Position numbers and translations under genes: made by a program
The notes under the pieces: model-generated
Databases searched by the model: none
What the model saw: the letters and a program-made list of their open reading frames with translations, nothing else
Told to the model about the DNA's origin: nothing
Source: Azolla caroliniana
Taxonomy: Eukaryota; Polypodiophyta
Reading direction: 5' to 3'
Assembly (NCBI GenBank): GCA_043228905.1
Contig: JBHGNT010000022.1
Coordinates: 4,092,001 to 4,156,000 of the forward strand
Length of the DNA: 64,000 nt
Part shown: positions 42,365 through 54,510 of the stretch, piece by piece
How the letters are laid out: each line of letters begins with the position of its first letter
Numbering within the stretch: position 1 is the first letter of the stretch

Positions 42365-42638
42365 TGTTGGCATAAAAGGCCGACTCCTTCCAAATTGTAT
42401 CCGTCCGAGTGTGAACTCGTTAATAAGTTAGGGCTTAGTATATAAGCGAATACCTAACATTGTAATGAGTGATGACGAGCAGAGTATTGTATCTCTGAGA
42501 AAGAATGAAGTAATAAGAAGCTTTCCATTAAAGCTCCATCTATGTAAGTCTCCACGCCTATTCTATTTTCTGTATGTGTTGTTTGTTGTCCAGTACCGAC
42601 TATAGATCCATACACGTTTCCGTACATAGCACTCGACA
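42365..42638 (+). repeat. Copia-F 5' LTR
   Basis: This 274-bp LTR starts TGTTGGCATAAAAGGCC and ends CACTCGACA, with a TATA-like AGTATATAAGCG near 42438. It is close to identical with 58097-58367. Confidence 0.92.
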
Positions 42639-42745
42639 CCCCACAACTGGTATCAGAGCCGAATCTTTGTTGTTCGGTGGCAATAGACAACAAAAGAAGC
42701 TGAAAGAAAAGATCAGGTCAAAAATCACAAGTTCACAAATAGAAT

Positions 42746-43880
42746 ATGGCTTCAACATCCGGATGAGGAGTTGAAATCAGAAAATTCGACGGCAAAAACT
42801 TTGCCTTGTGGAAGGAGATGATGCAGGATGTGTTGATCATTCGAAGATAGGACGAAGTCATTCGGCACAGCAGAAAACCTGCTTCAATGATAGCCGAGGA
42901 GTGGAGATCAACGGACGAAATCGCATGCTCCACCATCTGAATGCATCTGGCCGAAAACATCTATTTTAGAATGGCGAAAGAGACAACAACATTCTTATTG
43001 TGGGAGAAGCTACAGGCCGTCTATGAGAAGAAGTCCTCATCTTTGAAACTGATCTTGATCAAACAATTGTTCAATATGAAGATGAAAGAGACTGATCGGG
43101 CAACCTCCCACATCAACACCTTCAGCTAGGTGTTGTCAGAGCTCTCGTCACAAGGGATCAACTTTGAAGAAGAAGTGAAAGCCCTTGCCCTCCTATCGAG
43201 CTTGCCGGTGAGTTGGGAGGTATTATGTACGACTTACACCAATAGCCGATCGATCCTAAATCTGGACAAAACAACCGACCAAGTCCTCACAGGACATCAG
43301 GCGAAAATCGATAGGATTAACCATCGATGAGTTGGCAAAAGCCCATCACTCGACCAAGTCGTTCGATTGATAGAGTCGAATGAAAGAACAAGCCGATAGA
43401 ACCGGTCGTCGCTACAGCCAATCGAAAACAAGAGGTGACCGACAGCGGTCGAAGTCGAGAACGGGCCCAACAAGTGAGTACTGCACACACTGCAGGAAAT
43501 CTAGCCACAATGTTTCCGACTGCTGGTCAATAAAAAGAAAAGAGAGTGGTCGGCGATCCGAGCGGAATCGGGGACATTCCGACTCGGACCACTCTCCAGT
43601 CGGCAACCAAATCAATGTTGCCGACACCCGACCTGGAGAAATCCTCTCCCTAGAGGATTTGATGATCAGAGAAGTCCTCTACAATGCACAAGTTGCACAC
43701 ACGTGGCTACTAGACTCTGGTGCCACATTTTACGTGACCCCCAACGTTGAATGGTTCTTGAACTATTCAGTTGACGTCAGCGGCATAGTCCGACAAGGAA
43801 ACGGGCAGGAGTGCAAGATAGCCGAAACCGGGGAGGTTTTCATCAGATTGCCAAATGGCAACCCAATAACCCTGCACTGA
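42746..43880 (+). pseudogene. Copia-F gag, zinc knuckle and protease
   Basis: Gag runs from about 42746 with stops: IRKFDGKNFALWKEMMQDVL, then open parts 42941-43129 and 43130-43330 (LILIKQLFNMKMKETD, LSSQGINFEEEVKALALLSSLPVSW). 43380-43880 is open and contains the zinc knuckle CTHCRKSSHNVSDC and the protease active site WLLDSGATFYVTP (DSGA intact). Frame breaks lie at about 43129 and 43330-43380. Gag packages the RNA; the protease would mature the polyprotein. Confidence 0.82.
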
Positions 43881-43899
43881 GTTCGGCACGTACTCGATC

Positions 43900-44890
43900 T
43901 AAAGAGGAGTCTAGTCTCCATCGGCATGTTAGCTAAAGACAGGTATTGAACGACTCTACACGAGTCGACATGGGTGATCAGTTGAGGAAACCTCAAAATC
44001 GGTAGTGGGCATAAGTATAATAATCTATACCCATTGATGGCAATCAACCCTGAAGGGGCCGTGAACGTAGCCGAGAAAACTGACCTGAACCTATGGCATG
44101 GCCGACTTGGCCACATGTCTCAAGCCGGACTTGATCGGTTGATGTCGGTCGGCTACATCCCGAAACTCCAAGCAAAGACAGACTTTTGCGAGCATTGTCG
44201 ATATGGGAAACAAAGCCGAAGTCCGCACTCTCTCCACTACGAGACGGTACGACAACCCATAGAGCTCGTGCACACAGACCTATGTGGGCCCATGCCAAAG
44301 CGATCACTAGGAGCCTCCCGGTACTTCATCACATTCGTAAATAACTGTACACGGAAAGTTTGGGCATACTCCATCAAGTCCAAAGATGAAGCGCTTGAGG
44401 TCGTCACTTGATGGATATCAAAAGTGGAGAACCACTCGGGACACACAATGAAAACACTCCGATTCGACAACGGAGGTGAGTACACCTCCAGAGCCTTCAA
44501 ACAGTACCTGTCTGAAAAAGGGATCCGACATCAAAAGACCATTCCTTACACACCCATGCAGAATGGGGTGGTTGAATGGATCAACTGAACGATCCAGGAG
44601 AGGGTGACGGCAATGCTCCAGCAAGCCGGACTAAAGCTGGAATTCTGGGTCGAGGCATTACAGACGGCAGTGTACCTGATATATCTGGCGCCGTCAAGAG
44701 CAATCAGACTCGAAGTGCCAGATGCACTATGGTTAGGCAAACAACCGACCTACAATAGGCTTTGTATATTTGGATGCGAAGCCTACGCGTTCATCCCCAG
44801 GGACAAAAGGACGAAGTTGGCACCCCATGCAACAAAGTGCATATTTCTCGGTTATTGAACCGATGGGGACTTCGGCTACCTATTATGGGA
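43900..44890 (+). pseudogene. Copia-F pre-integrase and integrase
   Basis: 44034-44411 is open: LNLWHGRLGHMSQAGLDRL, FCEHCRYGKQSR (zinc ligands), then VHTDLCGPMPKRSLGASRYF with the first catalytic D. After a stop, 44413-44580 continues with LRFDNGGEYTSRAFKQYL (second D) and MQNGVVEW. 44604-44858 gives the C-terminal part (FWVEALQTAVYLIYLAPS, FGCEAYAFIPRDKRTKL). The typical third acidic residue falls in VVEW. Several stops are present. Confidence 0.82.
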
Positions 44891-45427
44891 TCATGAGAAC
44901 CGGAAATTGATCCGGAGTAGCGACATAGTCTTCAATGAAGACTCTATCTTCTCTCAACAGAACCAATAGAAAACAGTTGGTAAGAAGGTATCCTTCAAAG
45001 ATGATAGCATTGTCGTAGAAGGACCGACCCAACGGGCCGAATAGGAGACTTGACAAACAATCGAACTCCAACAAACTACCAACTTCCCTGCCCACACTGA
45101 ATCGACAACAAGTCCTAACGTCGAACTCAAAGAACAAGCAATCAAAGACACAACCGAATAGACAAGAGTTGACAAAGGCAAAGTCGCTAAGAGGCCAGTC
45201 AGAATCGAGTCGACAACAACCACAGGGGAGAACAACCAAACATCGTCGAAATCCCAAACCGAGGTGGGACACCTAACAAGACTCCTGACACAACTGGTTC
45301 AACAAATACCGATCGTCAATCTGAACCGATTGAAGAATCCGAACTAGATATTACGGCACCCAAGAGAGCTGGACGAGCTCAAAGGCAAACAGAGTTTTAT
45401 CAACCCGGCCTCGACTATGTCCACTAC

Positions 45428-46070
45428 ATGGATGCAGGCAAACCATGCACGTATGACGAAGCTATGGCCACACTGGACGCCGAAACATGGTTGCAGGCCA
45501 TGAAATCCAAAATGGACTCGATTCATCAGAATCAGACATGGGAGCTGGTCGAACTACCAGCAGGAAGAAAGCCGCTACCTTGCAAATGGTTGTTTCGATA
45601 CAAGTATATATCCGACTCAAAGAAACCCAAGTACAAAGCTCGGCTTGTCACGAAAGGATTCAAACAGGAATACGGGGTCGACTACAACGAGATATTCTCA
45701 CCAGTAGTCAAGATGACCACCCTCCGACTCCTACTAGGATTCGTGGCGACAAAAGATCTAGAGCTTGAGCAGATGGCCGTAAAGACGACATTCCTACACG
45801 AAGATCTGGAAGAAGACATATACATGTCTCAACCAGCTGGCTTCACGGCGACAAGGGAGGACAGTAACCTCGTATGTCGACTAAAGAAAAGTCTATATGG
45901 CCTAAAACAAGCATCGAGAATGTGGTACCAGAAGTTTGAATCCTACATACGGCAGCTTGGATACAACATATCAGACTCCGACCCATGCATGTATGTTCGG
46001 CAACTAGCCGACGAGTCAAGGATCTATCTGATCCTATACGTCGACGACATGTTGATTGCAGGGACTAATC
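45428..46070 (+). pseudogene. Copia-F reverse transcriptase, first part
   Basis: This open frame of about 214 codons carries KPLPCKWLFRYKYISDSKK, TKGFKQEYGVDYNEIFSPVV, VKTTFLHEDLEEDIYMSQP, CRLKKSLYGLKQASRMWY and LILYVDDMLIAG. It is cut right after the YVDD box by copia-G at 46071 and resumes at 51468. The frame is intact up to the junction. The linker region at 44890-45427 reads with many stops. Confidence 0.85.
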
Positions 46071-46470
46071 TGTTAGGAAACAGGTCCCTCCGGATGGGAA
46101 GTGAGAAGAACAGTGTTGATGAGATCGGCCTCGGCCGAATCCGGATGACGAGTACCCGGCAACGGAAGACCTGGTGAGAACCGGATGACGAGTACCCGGC
46201 AACGAAAGACCTGGTGAGAACCGGACGACGAGTACCCGGCAAGGAAGACCCGGTGAGAATCGGATGTTGCAGGCCCGGTGAGAACCTCTCATCGGATGGA
46301 AGGGACATATATGTAAATATGTTCTAGAGAGCCCACTGGGGCTATATTTGTAAATAGCCCGAAAGTCATATTAATATAAATATGACCTAGGGCAAACTTA
46401 ATAGTGATTATGATGTAGAGTTGGTTGTGTTATTATCGTTGTGGCGATAATTCAGAGTGCAATTGTGTAC

Positions 46471-46501
<31 letters not shown>

Positions 46502-46783
46502 GAAGAGGTTGTTGCCTCTATTGTAACCGCCTGGTGGCGAAGCGAGGGAGCAAGAGGTCATTGCCTCTGTGCCCCATTATTATAATCTTGATATAGTGAT
46601 ATTTTGCAGTCTGATGGCTGCCGTGGTTTTTCCCCAGATTTGGGTTTTCCACGTTAACATCCAGTGCACTCTCTCCTTTATTGTTTCGTGTGTTAGATAC
46701 ATCTCACCACATCCTTGTTTTCTGTGATTGATCCAACGTCTCGGTTGTGGCCAAGCATAGCTTAGGGAACCGTATTCCTATCA
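46071..46783 (+). repeat. Copia-G 5' LTR
   Basis: This 713-bp LTR has, at about 46130-46290, three to four diverged ~43-bp units (GAGAACCGGATGACGAGTAC forms), the counterpart of the 54-bp units in copia-E. TATA-like TAATATAAATATGACC lies near 46372, and a GA run at about 46474-46502. Confidence 0.9.
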
Positions 46784-46814
46784 ATCTAGTATCAGAGCGA
46801 AACGACACAGAAAA

Positions 46815-47889
46815 ATGGACGATTCGTTGGGAGGCATGTTCAAGCTCACCGGCTCCAACTATTCAGTGTGGAAGTCGAAGATGAGGGACATGCTCGTGGT
46901 TAAAGATCTTTGGTTGCCGGTTTAGTTCGGGGACAAGAGATCGGACAAAATCGATGCCATGATATGGGAGGTGATGCACATGAAGACAACGGCGTACGTA
47001 CGGTGCTTCATCGACATGAGTCTATACAACAACTTCAATGAAGAGAGCAAGCCTCACGAGCTCTGGGAGAAGATTGGCATTATGTTTCAGAACAAAAAAT
47101 GTTGTTAATCAGGTTTCGGTATTTCAGAAGCTAGTAAGACTCCGGTACCAAGATGGTTCCAGCATGGCGGAGCACATGAATGCCTTCCAGGGGCTAATAC
47201 ACCAGGCAACATCATTAGAAGTACCTCTCGCCGATGAGGTACTAGCACTACTCTCGCTCGGTTCCCTCCCAGATAGCTGGGAGACGTTGATCGTCACTTT
47301 GGGTAACGCTAGGCCGGAAGGGAAACGGTTATCCCTAGCAAGAGTGAAGTCGAGCTTGCTAGATGAGGAGGCGCGTCGGAAAGATAAGGATATGAGCTCC
47401 GACTCCAAAGCGCTCCTTACAGAATCGGAACGTGGAAGACAAAGGAACCATAGTCCCCAAAACCGGGAAAAGTCGGGGACACGGTCAAAGTCAAGAGGGA
47501 GGCCTACCTGCTTCTATTGCGGCAAGCCGGGACACTTGCAGAAGAATTGTTGGCACTTCCGAAAAGACAAGGAAACCGATGGTACCGATTCGAAGCGGAC
47601 ACCAGACCGGAACGGTAAAGACCGGAGGGGAACAAACCGGAAGGGAACGATAGCAATCGCGGCAAGTGAAGAAGAGTTGATGCTCATCACTGAGGAGAGT
47701 GAGTTGAACCTTGCCGGCGACGAGACAACGTGGGTTGTTGATTCCAGAGCGTTGTTCCACCTTACCCCGGACCGTAAATACTTCTCATCCTACACAGCCG
47801 GTGATCACGGTTGTGTCCGGATGGGGAATGAAGGTACATGCCGAATTGTTGGCATAGGAGATGTGTGGTTGACAACACCAACCGGATGA
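46815..47889 (+). pseudogene. Copia-G gag, zinc knuckle and protease
   Basis: Gag starts MDDSLGGMFKLTGSNYSVWK at 46815, hits a stop at about 46924 (where copia-E has VQFGD), and shifts frame near 47098. It is then open to 47889: VSVFQKLVRLRYQDGSSMAE, LPDSWETLIVTLGN, zinc knuckle CFYCGKPGHLQKNC (all four ligands), and protease WVVDSRALFHLTP, where DSGA has become DSRA. The nearest relative in the window is copia-E gag. Confidence 0.85.
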
Positions 47890-47895
47890 GAGCTG

Positions 47896-49162
47896 TTGCT
47901 GAAGGATGTCCAACACATTTCGGAGGTTCGACTGAACCTGATATCAGCCGGTCGGCTAGATGATGAAGGCTACACGGGTAGCATCCGGAACGGTGTCATG
48001 AAGTTCAACAAAGGGAGCTTGATAGTGGCTCGGGCCTGGAAAGTCAACGAGTTATACCTGATGAATGCCCGGTTATGTCCGGAGGAAGTGAACGTGGCAT
48101 TCGACACTGCCGGTGAGCTGTGGCACAAGAGACTGTGTCACATGAGCGTGAAGGGGATGAAGAGGCTTGCCGATGACAACCTCATTCCAGTGAAGAACGT
48201 GCATCTTGAGAAGTGCACTGATTGTCTGGCCGGTAAACAAAACCGGGCCTCCTTCCGATCGAGGCCACCGATGAGACGTAATGCACCATTGGAGTTGGTG
48301 CATAGTGATGTGTGTCAAGTAGACACGAAGTCACATGCAGGATTGCAGTACTTCGTGATGTTCATAGATGACCACAACAGGAGGTTGTGGGCCACACCGT
48401 TGAAGATGAAGGATCAAGTGTTATCTGTCTTCAAGGAGCTCCATGCAAGAGTGGAAAGAGAATCTGGCCAGAAGCTAAAGGCTTGTTCGAGCAGATAACG
48501 GAGGTGAATACCGGGGGCAGTTCGAGGAGTACTGCCACTCGAAGGGAATCCGGCTCGAATTTATTGTGTTGAAGACGCCAGAACTAAACGGGCTAGCCAA
48601 GAGGATGAACCAGACCATAATGGAGAGGGTCCGGAGTATGCTAGCACATGCAAAATTACCCAAGACGTTTTGGGCTGAGGCACTGTCGACGCCGACATAC
48701 GTGATAAACAGATCACCCTGAGTACCCTTGGACAGAGACACGCCGCAGAGAGTATGGACCGGTAAGGAAGTGTCCTACCGGCATCTGAAGGTGTTCGAGT
48801 GTCTCGCGTATGTGCATGTTGCTAAGAACCAGAGAGGAAAGTTGGATCCAAAGACCCAGCCATGCATATTCCTCAGATACGGCGATGATGAGTTCGGCTA
48901 CCGAGTGTGGGATCCGGTTGACAAGAAGGCTTTCCGGAGCCAAGATATTATCTTCATGGAGGACAAGACTCTTGCCGACTGTGAGTCGGAGAAGAAGATA
49001 ATGAACTCCGATGAGATTCGGACCCACCCGGCTAAGAGCCGGTTGACACTCGAGGAACCAGCCGGTTACGGTGAGGATACCGAACCGGCAGAAGAAGAAG
49101 TAGAGGAAGCTGAAATCAAACCGGCCAAGACCCCGAATCGGATTCGGATGAAGAACGAATAG
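47896..49162 (+). pseudogene. Copia-G pre-integrase and integrase
   Basis: 47896-48498 is open: VRLNLISAGRLDDEGYTG, ELWHKRLCHMSVKGMKRLA, CTDCLAGKQNRASF, VHSDVCQVDTKSHAGLQYF (catalytic D) and QVLSVFKELHARVERE. A frameshift near 48485 precedes RADNGGEYRGQFEEY (second D) and ELNGLAKRMNQTIMERV. 48728-49162 gives the C-terminal domain (FECLAYVHVAKNQRGKLD, FRSQDIIFMEDK) and the acidic linker. The chain is split by the frameshift and a stop near 48720. Confidence 0.85.
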
Positions 49163-50799
49163 TGGAGCCGGTTGCTGAAGGCCAAAGACGAAGATATCCT
49201 CTCAGAGAGAGAAGGGCCCCCCGGAGATTTCCGGATGCAGAGCATATGCTGCTGACCGATGAGGGAGAGCCGGAAAGCTTTGAGGAAGCGAAGGACGACA
49301 CCCACAACCGCAAATGGTTAAGTGCCATGCAGGATGAGATGGATTCCCTGCATGAGAACCATACGTACGAATTGGTGGAGTTGTCGAAAGAAAAGCGGGC
49401 ATTCCGAAATAAGTGGGTGTACAAGTTGAAACCGGGAGATGCCGGCAAACCCCCGAGATACAAAGCCGGGATCGTGGTGAAAGGGTTTCAACAGAAGAAG
49501 GGTGTGGACTTCGACGAGATATTTGCCCCAGTAGTAAAGATGACTTCCATCCGGACGGTGCTTAGTAGAGCGGCAAGCATGGACCTCAAGGTGGAGCAGC
49601 TGGATTCCTTCACGGTGACCTCGAAGAGGAGATCTACATGCAGCAACCGCAATGATTCATGGAGAAAGGGAAGGAGCACCTGGTTTTCCGGTTGAAGAAG
49701 AGCCTGTACGGACTGAAGTAGGCTCCCCGACAATGGTACCGGAAGTTTGATTCCTTCATGACCGACTAAGGGTATCACAAAACGCAAACCGATCACTGCG
49801 TGTTTGTGAAGAAGTTCGAAGGAGGCGACTTCCTGATACTCCTTCTGTACGTGGACGACATGTTGATCGTCAGACGAGACCAAGCCAAAATACGGATGCT
49901 GAAGAAGGCTCTCAACCAAACTTCCTCAATGAAAGACTTGGGCCCGGCAAGACAAATACTGGGGATGCACATAATCCGGGACCGGTCAAAGAAGCAATTG
50001 TGGTTGTCATAGGAGAAATACGTGACAAAGGTGCTTCAGCGGTTCGACATGTTAGAAGCAAAACCGGTCGGATCGACACTCCCGGCAAACTATAGACTAT
50101 CCGGTAAGCAAATCCCGAAGATGAAAGCAGAGAAGGCGGATATGGTGAAGGTTCCATATGCCTCTACCGTCGGGAGCTTAATGTACGCAATGGTGTGTAC
50201 TCGACCGGATATTGGATATGCAGTCAGAGTGGTGAGCCGGTTTATGAGCAATCCCAGCAACGAGCACTGGAACGCAGTCAAATGGATACTCGGTACTTGA
50301 AGGGCACTTCAAATATGAGTCTCCAATTCGGCTCCGAAAAACCTCAACTTGACGGTTTTACCAATTCGGACATGTCGACTGATGTGGATACCAGTAGGTC
50401 TACATCTGGGTGTGTAATGACATATGCAGGGGGAGCTGTTTCGTGGCAGTCGAGGCTGCAGAAGATGGTTGCGTTGTCAACCACGGAGACGGAGTACATG
50501 GCGGCTATGGAAGCCGGCAAGGAAATACTATGGATGAAGGACTTCATTGGAGAGCTCGATATCTGGCAAGATGAATACCGACTCTATTGTGACAGTCAAA
50601 GTGCCATCCACCTTGCTAAGAACGCAGCGTACCATTCCAGGACCAAGCACATCCAGCGTAGGTATCACTGGATCCGGGAGTGAGTAGAAGATCGAGAGTT
50701 CGTACTAACGAAGATCCACACGGCCGAGAACGGGTCAGATATGCTGACCAAAGTATTGATACCCGACAAGCTGGATGCATGTCGGAAGCGGATCGAGTT
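49162..50799 (+). pseudogene. Copia-G reverse transcriptase and RNase H
   Basis: RT starts in 49162-49620 (RKWLSAMQDEMDSLHENHTY, VVKGFQQKKGVDFDEIFAPV). A deletion near 49605 removes DVKTTFLHSD-type residues and shifts frame. 49800-50012 has LLYVDDMLIVRRD. 50022-50300 and 50195-50683 give the connection and RNase H (MYAMVCTRPDIGYAV, STSGCVMTYAGGAVSWQSRL, LYCDSQSAIHLAKNAAYHS). It ends RRYHWIRE with the terminal stop region, then LIPDKLDACRKRIEFV near the 3' LTR. Confidence 0.85.
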
Positions 50800-51467
50800 T
50801 GTTAGGAAACAGGTCCCTCCGGATGGGAAGTGAGAAGAACAATGTTGATGAGCAACTCGATCGAGGCCGAATCCGGATGGCGTGTACCCGGCAACGGAAG
50901 ACCCAGTGAGAACCGGATGACGAGTACCCAGCAAGGAAGACCCGGTGAGAACCAGATGTTGCAGGCCTGGTGAGAACCTCTCATCGGATGGAAGGGACAT
51001 ATATGTAAATATGTTCCAGAGAGCCCACTGGGGCTATATTTGTAAATAGCCCGAAAATCATATTAATATAAATATGACCTTGGGCAAACTTAATAGTGAT
51101 TATGATGTAGAGTTGGTTGTGTTATTATCGTTGTGGCGATAATTCAGAGTGCAACTGTGTATAGAGAAGAGAGAGAGAGAGAGAGGAAGAGGTTGTTGCC
51201 TCTATTGTAACTGCCTGGTGGCGAAGCGAGGGAGCAAGAGGTCGTTGCCTCTGTGCCCCATTGTTGTAATCTTGATATAGTGATATTTTGCAGTTTGAGA
51301 GCTGCCGTGGTTTTTCCCCAGATTTGGGTTTTCCACGTTAACATCCAATGCACTCTCTCCTTTATTGTTTCGTGTGTTAGATACATCTCACCACATCCCT
51401 GTTTTCTGTGATTGATCCGACGTCTCGATTGCGGTCGAGCATAGCTTAGGGAACCGTATTCCTATCA
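50800..51467 (+). repeat. Copia-G 3' LTR
   Basis: This 668-bp LTR matches 46071-46783 apart from a shorter GC-rich unit array (about one fewer unit), a shorter GA run (51173-51185) and scattered changes. It ends CCTATCA at 51467. Confidence 0.9.
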
Positions 51468-51961
51468 CAATCGAGCAGAGATCGGTACGCTGAAGTGAAG
51501 CCTTCACGCAAAGTTCACGATGAAGGAACTCGGACAAGCCCAACACATATTGGGCATGAGAATAGAGCGAAATCGGACGACCAAAACTCCCCGACTCTCC
51601 CAATCCGAATACATCCGGAAGGTGCCGACTGACCAACACCGACTATCTATTGCGACTCACACAGAGCAATACACCTCATCAACAATCCCATCTACCATGC
51701 GAAGACGAAGCACATTGAGGTGCGGTATCATCTTATCCAGGAGCTCGTAACCGAGAAGAAACTCGAAGTCTAGAAGATCGACACCAAGATGAACATCGTC
51801 GATTGCCTAACGAAGCCACTCCCAGATCAATGCTTCGGAACGCTAAGGACGAAGATGGGGCTACGACAAGCGATCGAGCAGAAGAAAGCTAAATGAGGAG
51901 CAGAAGGTAAGAGTTGACCGACACTCATACTATACCTCCGCCGACTCGACTACTTGCCAAT
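51468..51961 (+). pseudogene. Copia-F RT/RNase H remainder with internal deletion
   Basis: The plus strand continues the RT after the copia-G junction (KFTMKELGQAQHILGMRIE, RLSQSEYIRKV). It then jumps, with most of the connection and RNase H missing, to the RNase H end (NNPIYHAKTKHIEVRYHLI, MNIVDCLTKPLPDQCFGTL). The deletion joins near 51630-51665. 51900-51961 is untranslated 3' sequence up to copia-L. Confidence 0.8.
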
Positions 51962-52338
51962 TGTAAAGAATCAAGAGATGGATTCTTGTGAAGCAGAATA
52001 GGTGTGAACTGTGTGTATGAGAGAGAGAGAGAGAGAGAGTGAAACACAGAGAATATGCAAGGTAAAAGTATATTGACAAAGGAGAAAGACTCAACATTTT
52101 ACAAAGAGGGAGGAGGGTGCTTTATATAGTCACCCTCTCTCTTCATTAACTACAAGACTCATGGAGCATGGGGAATGTGAAAGCTCATAAGTTATGTGTC
52201 ATAGAATATGATTCTATGACTCATACTAAATGCTAGAATACAAAGTGGTGACTTAATGGTGACTCTTGACCGTTGGAGTGTCTATTCACTCTGAAGGTGA
52301 GTTCACACACTAGACCAAGTTGAGCTTGATTCTCAACA
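51962..52338 (-). repeat. Copia-L 3' LTR
   Basis: This 377-bp LTR is nearly identical to the split copy at 57028-57301 plus 57904-57986. It has a GA run at about 52019-52040 and TTTATATAG near 52122. After it, minus-strand GAGGGCGCA forms the purine tract. Confidence 0.92.
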
Positions 52339-52659
52339 TGCGCCCTCAAGCTCAAGTCGGGTCAACTTCAGAAGGTATCTGAAATCCGCTTCGACTCACG
52401 TTCCGGAATCCACATCGACTCGCATTTATGCGGAGTTGCGGAATCCGTGCTCTAGCTTGCGTTGTGCGTAGTTGTGAAGTCTGCGCTTCGGCTTGCATCT
52501 TTCTTCGTGGCTTTGCGCGGTAGATCGGCTCTTCGTGGCTTCGTTGCGTGGTTGCGTAATCCACACGGTCTTGCGTAGTGTGCGCGTTTTGCGGAATCCA
52601 CGCGTTATTGCGTAATGTCTTCAGTACTCCCCCTCAAGCTTAGCAGGTCAGGGATCGTC

Positions 52660-53255
52660 AATCCGAGCTCGGTCATGAATTGCCATAGCTTGTTGGCTCT
52701 TAAGGATTTAGTGAATATGTCAGTTGTTTGAAGATTGGTGCTAATGTGTTGTAGGTCAACATTGCTAGCTAGAACACGCTCTCAGATGAAGTGATAGTGC
52801 ACTTCGATGTGCTTTGTCCGGGCGTGGAACACCGGGTTCTAAGCCAGATAGATATTGCTCATGTTGTCGCAGTAAAGGGAAGTTGGATCCTTGATGGGTA
52901 CGCCCAAATCCTTCAAAATCCTCTTGAGCCATATGGCTTCGCACGCAGCTACGGTTGCACTCCTGTATTCCGCCTCTGTACTCGAAAGAGCGACGGTAGG
53001 CTGCTTCTTGCTACTCCAGGATATTGCTCCGCTGCCAAGGGAGAAAACAAATCCGGAGGTTGATCGTCTATTGGCTTTGTAGCCGGCCCAATCGGCGTCG
53101 GTGTACCCCTCGAGTCGTATTGGCATCGCGGTCTTGTAGAGGATGCCGCAATCCATTGTGCCGCTCACGTACTGTAGAACTCGCTTAGCGCAATCCAAGT
53201 GAGTGTCACGGTGTTTGCATGAATTGACTAAGGAGACCGACTGGATAGCTGAGAT
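52660..53255 (-). pseudogene. Copia-L RNase H and pol end
   Basis: 52839-53198 on the minus strand: RVLQYVSGTMDCGILY, EGYTDADWAGYKANRRST, GSGAISWSSKKQPTVALSST and LYCDNMSNIYLA. A stop follows where relatives continue to the KHIEVHYHFI-type ending, which is legible at 52770-52838. The catalytic D of TDADWAG is present. The untriplicated copy here is the single-copy version of what is triplicated in copia-C. 52339-52659 is GC-rich 3' sequence. Confidence 0.8.
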
Positions 53256-53259
53256 CGGG

Positions 53260-54510
53260 TCAAGTGATCATAAGGTAGATGAGACTCCCGATGAGTTGCC
53301 GATACTGAGTCGGCTCACATGCTTTGGTGCCGGTGTTCGCATCTAGTTTGAGATTACGATTGAGCGGGGTTGCCACGGATTTGCACTCAGCCATCCCGAA
53401 CTTGTACAGTAAGTTGAGGATGTAGTGCCATTGAGAGATCATGATTCCGGCCGGAGTCCGAATTACCTCGATGCCGAGGAAGTAGTGGAGTTCCTTCATG
53501 TCCGTCATCTCGAACTTGTCGGAAAGGAGGGATTTGACCTTATTGATTTTGACGAGATGCTCACCTCCAATGACTAGGTCATCCACATATAAGATGATGA
53601 CGATCGGACTTGCAGAACCGCTTCGTATGTAGAGGGAGTTGTCCGATTTGGACATACGGAAGCCAATTTGATGAAGATATTGCGTTATCTTCGAATGCCA
53701 AGCACGTGGTGCTTGCTTGAGGCCGTAGAGTGGCTTCTTGAGTCGGCATACAGCTTTCGGATGGGTGCTCGAGTTGAAGCCGGGTGGTTGTATCATGTAC
53801 ACCTCCTCTTCTAATTCGCCTTGTAGAAAGGCGTTCTTGACGTCCATTTGATGGAGGTGCCACCCTTCCGCTGCGGCAAGCGCAATTACGGTCCACACCG
53901 TTGTCATCTTGGCCACCGGGGCAAAGGTCTCCTCATAGTCAATTCCATGTGTTTGGGCGTATCCTTTCACTACGAGTCGAGCTTTGTAGCGATTTACGAA
54001 ACCATCGGCGTTATACTTGACCTTGTAGATCCATCTGCATCCAATCTCCTTTTTGTGCGGTGAGGTGGGAACGAGATCCCACGTCTTGTTCTTCCGTAGT
54101 GCTTGCATCTCCTCGTTCATTGCTTCGATCCATCGCGGGTCCTTCGCGGCTTCCGAAAAGGTTTCCGGCTCCCGTACTGTCGCTACCTTCATCATAAAGG
54201 CGTAATGGTACGCCATATAATCGTTGTAGCCGAATCGGCTTACAGGGTTCTTTTCACGGGTGGATCGGCGGAGCTTTTCATTTGCAGAGATGAGGGCTTT
54301 CTTAGCTCCGATTGGTACCTCGAAACCGCCGAACTCATTGTCGAGTGAGTGAGTCGACTCATCGTCGTTGAAGCGATCGTTTTCGTATTCCGACATTTTC
54401 GCCTTGCCTTTGTCCATCTTCAGGCTAGGCCGTGATGTGCTTTGATCCCTCAAAGGCTCTTGTGGTCCACTCAATCGGGTCGTGATCGGACTTTCTTCGA
54501 ATATGCGCAT
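53260..54510 (-). CDS. Copia-L reverse transcriptase (416 codons open)
   Basis: Linker residues 1-100 are followed by the RT: WDLVPTSPHKKEIGCRWIYK (~144-163), YAQTHGIDYEETFAPVAKMT (~184-203), WHLHQMDVKNAFLQGELEEE (~217-236, with the first catalytic D), CRLKKPLYGLKQAPRAWH (~255-272) and ILYVDDLVIGGE (YVDD 308-311). The frame continues to KFEMTDMKELHYFLGIEV and the YRQLIGSLIYL block, then stops at 53260. This is the best-preserved RT of the copia-C/L lineage in the window; upstream integrase is frame-broken. Confidence 0.85.
   Translation of the reverse strand: MRIFEESPITTRLSGPQEPLRDQSTSRPSLKMDKGKAKMSEYENDRFNDDESTHSLDNEFGGFEVPIGAKKALISANEKLRRSTREKNPVSRFGYNDYMAYHYAFMMKVATVREPETFSEAAKDPRWIEAMNEEMQALRKNKTWDLVPTSPHKKEIGCRWIYKVKYNADGFVNRYKARLVVKGYAQTHGIDYEETFAPVAKMTTVWTVIALAAAEGWHLHQMDVKNAFLQGELEEEVYMIQPPGFNSSTHPKAVCRLKKPLYGLKQAPRAWHSKITQYLHQIGFRMSKSDNSLYIRSGSASPIVIILYVDDLVIGGEHLVKINKVKSLLSDKFEMTDMKELHYFLGIEVIRTPAGIMISQWHYILNLLYKFGMAECKSVATPLNRNLKLDANTGTKACEPTQYRQLIGSLIYLMIT

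Larger units (their letters stand above)
46071..51467 (+). mobile_element. Copia-G, Ty1/copia element inserted in copia-F RT
   Basis: The LTRs 46071-46783 (713 bp) and 50800-51467 (668 bp) start TGTTAGGAAACAGG and end CCTATCA. Flanks are TAATC (46066-46070) and CAATC (51468-51472), 4 of 5 matching. The PBS-like TAGTATCAGAGCG follows the 5' LTR after two bases, with one change from the usual TGGTATCAGAGC. The internal part matches copia-E across gag, protease, integrase, RT and RNase H. The total is 5.40 kb, with frameshifts in every gene. Confidence 0.92.
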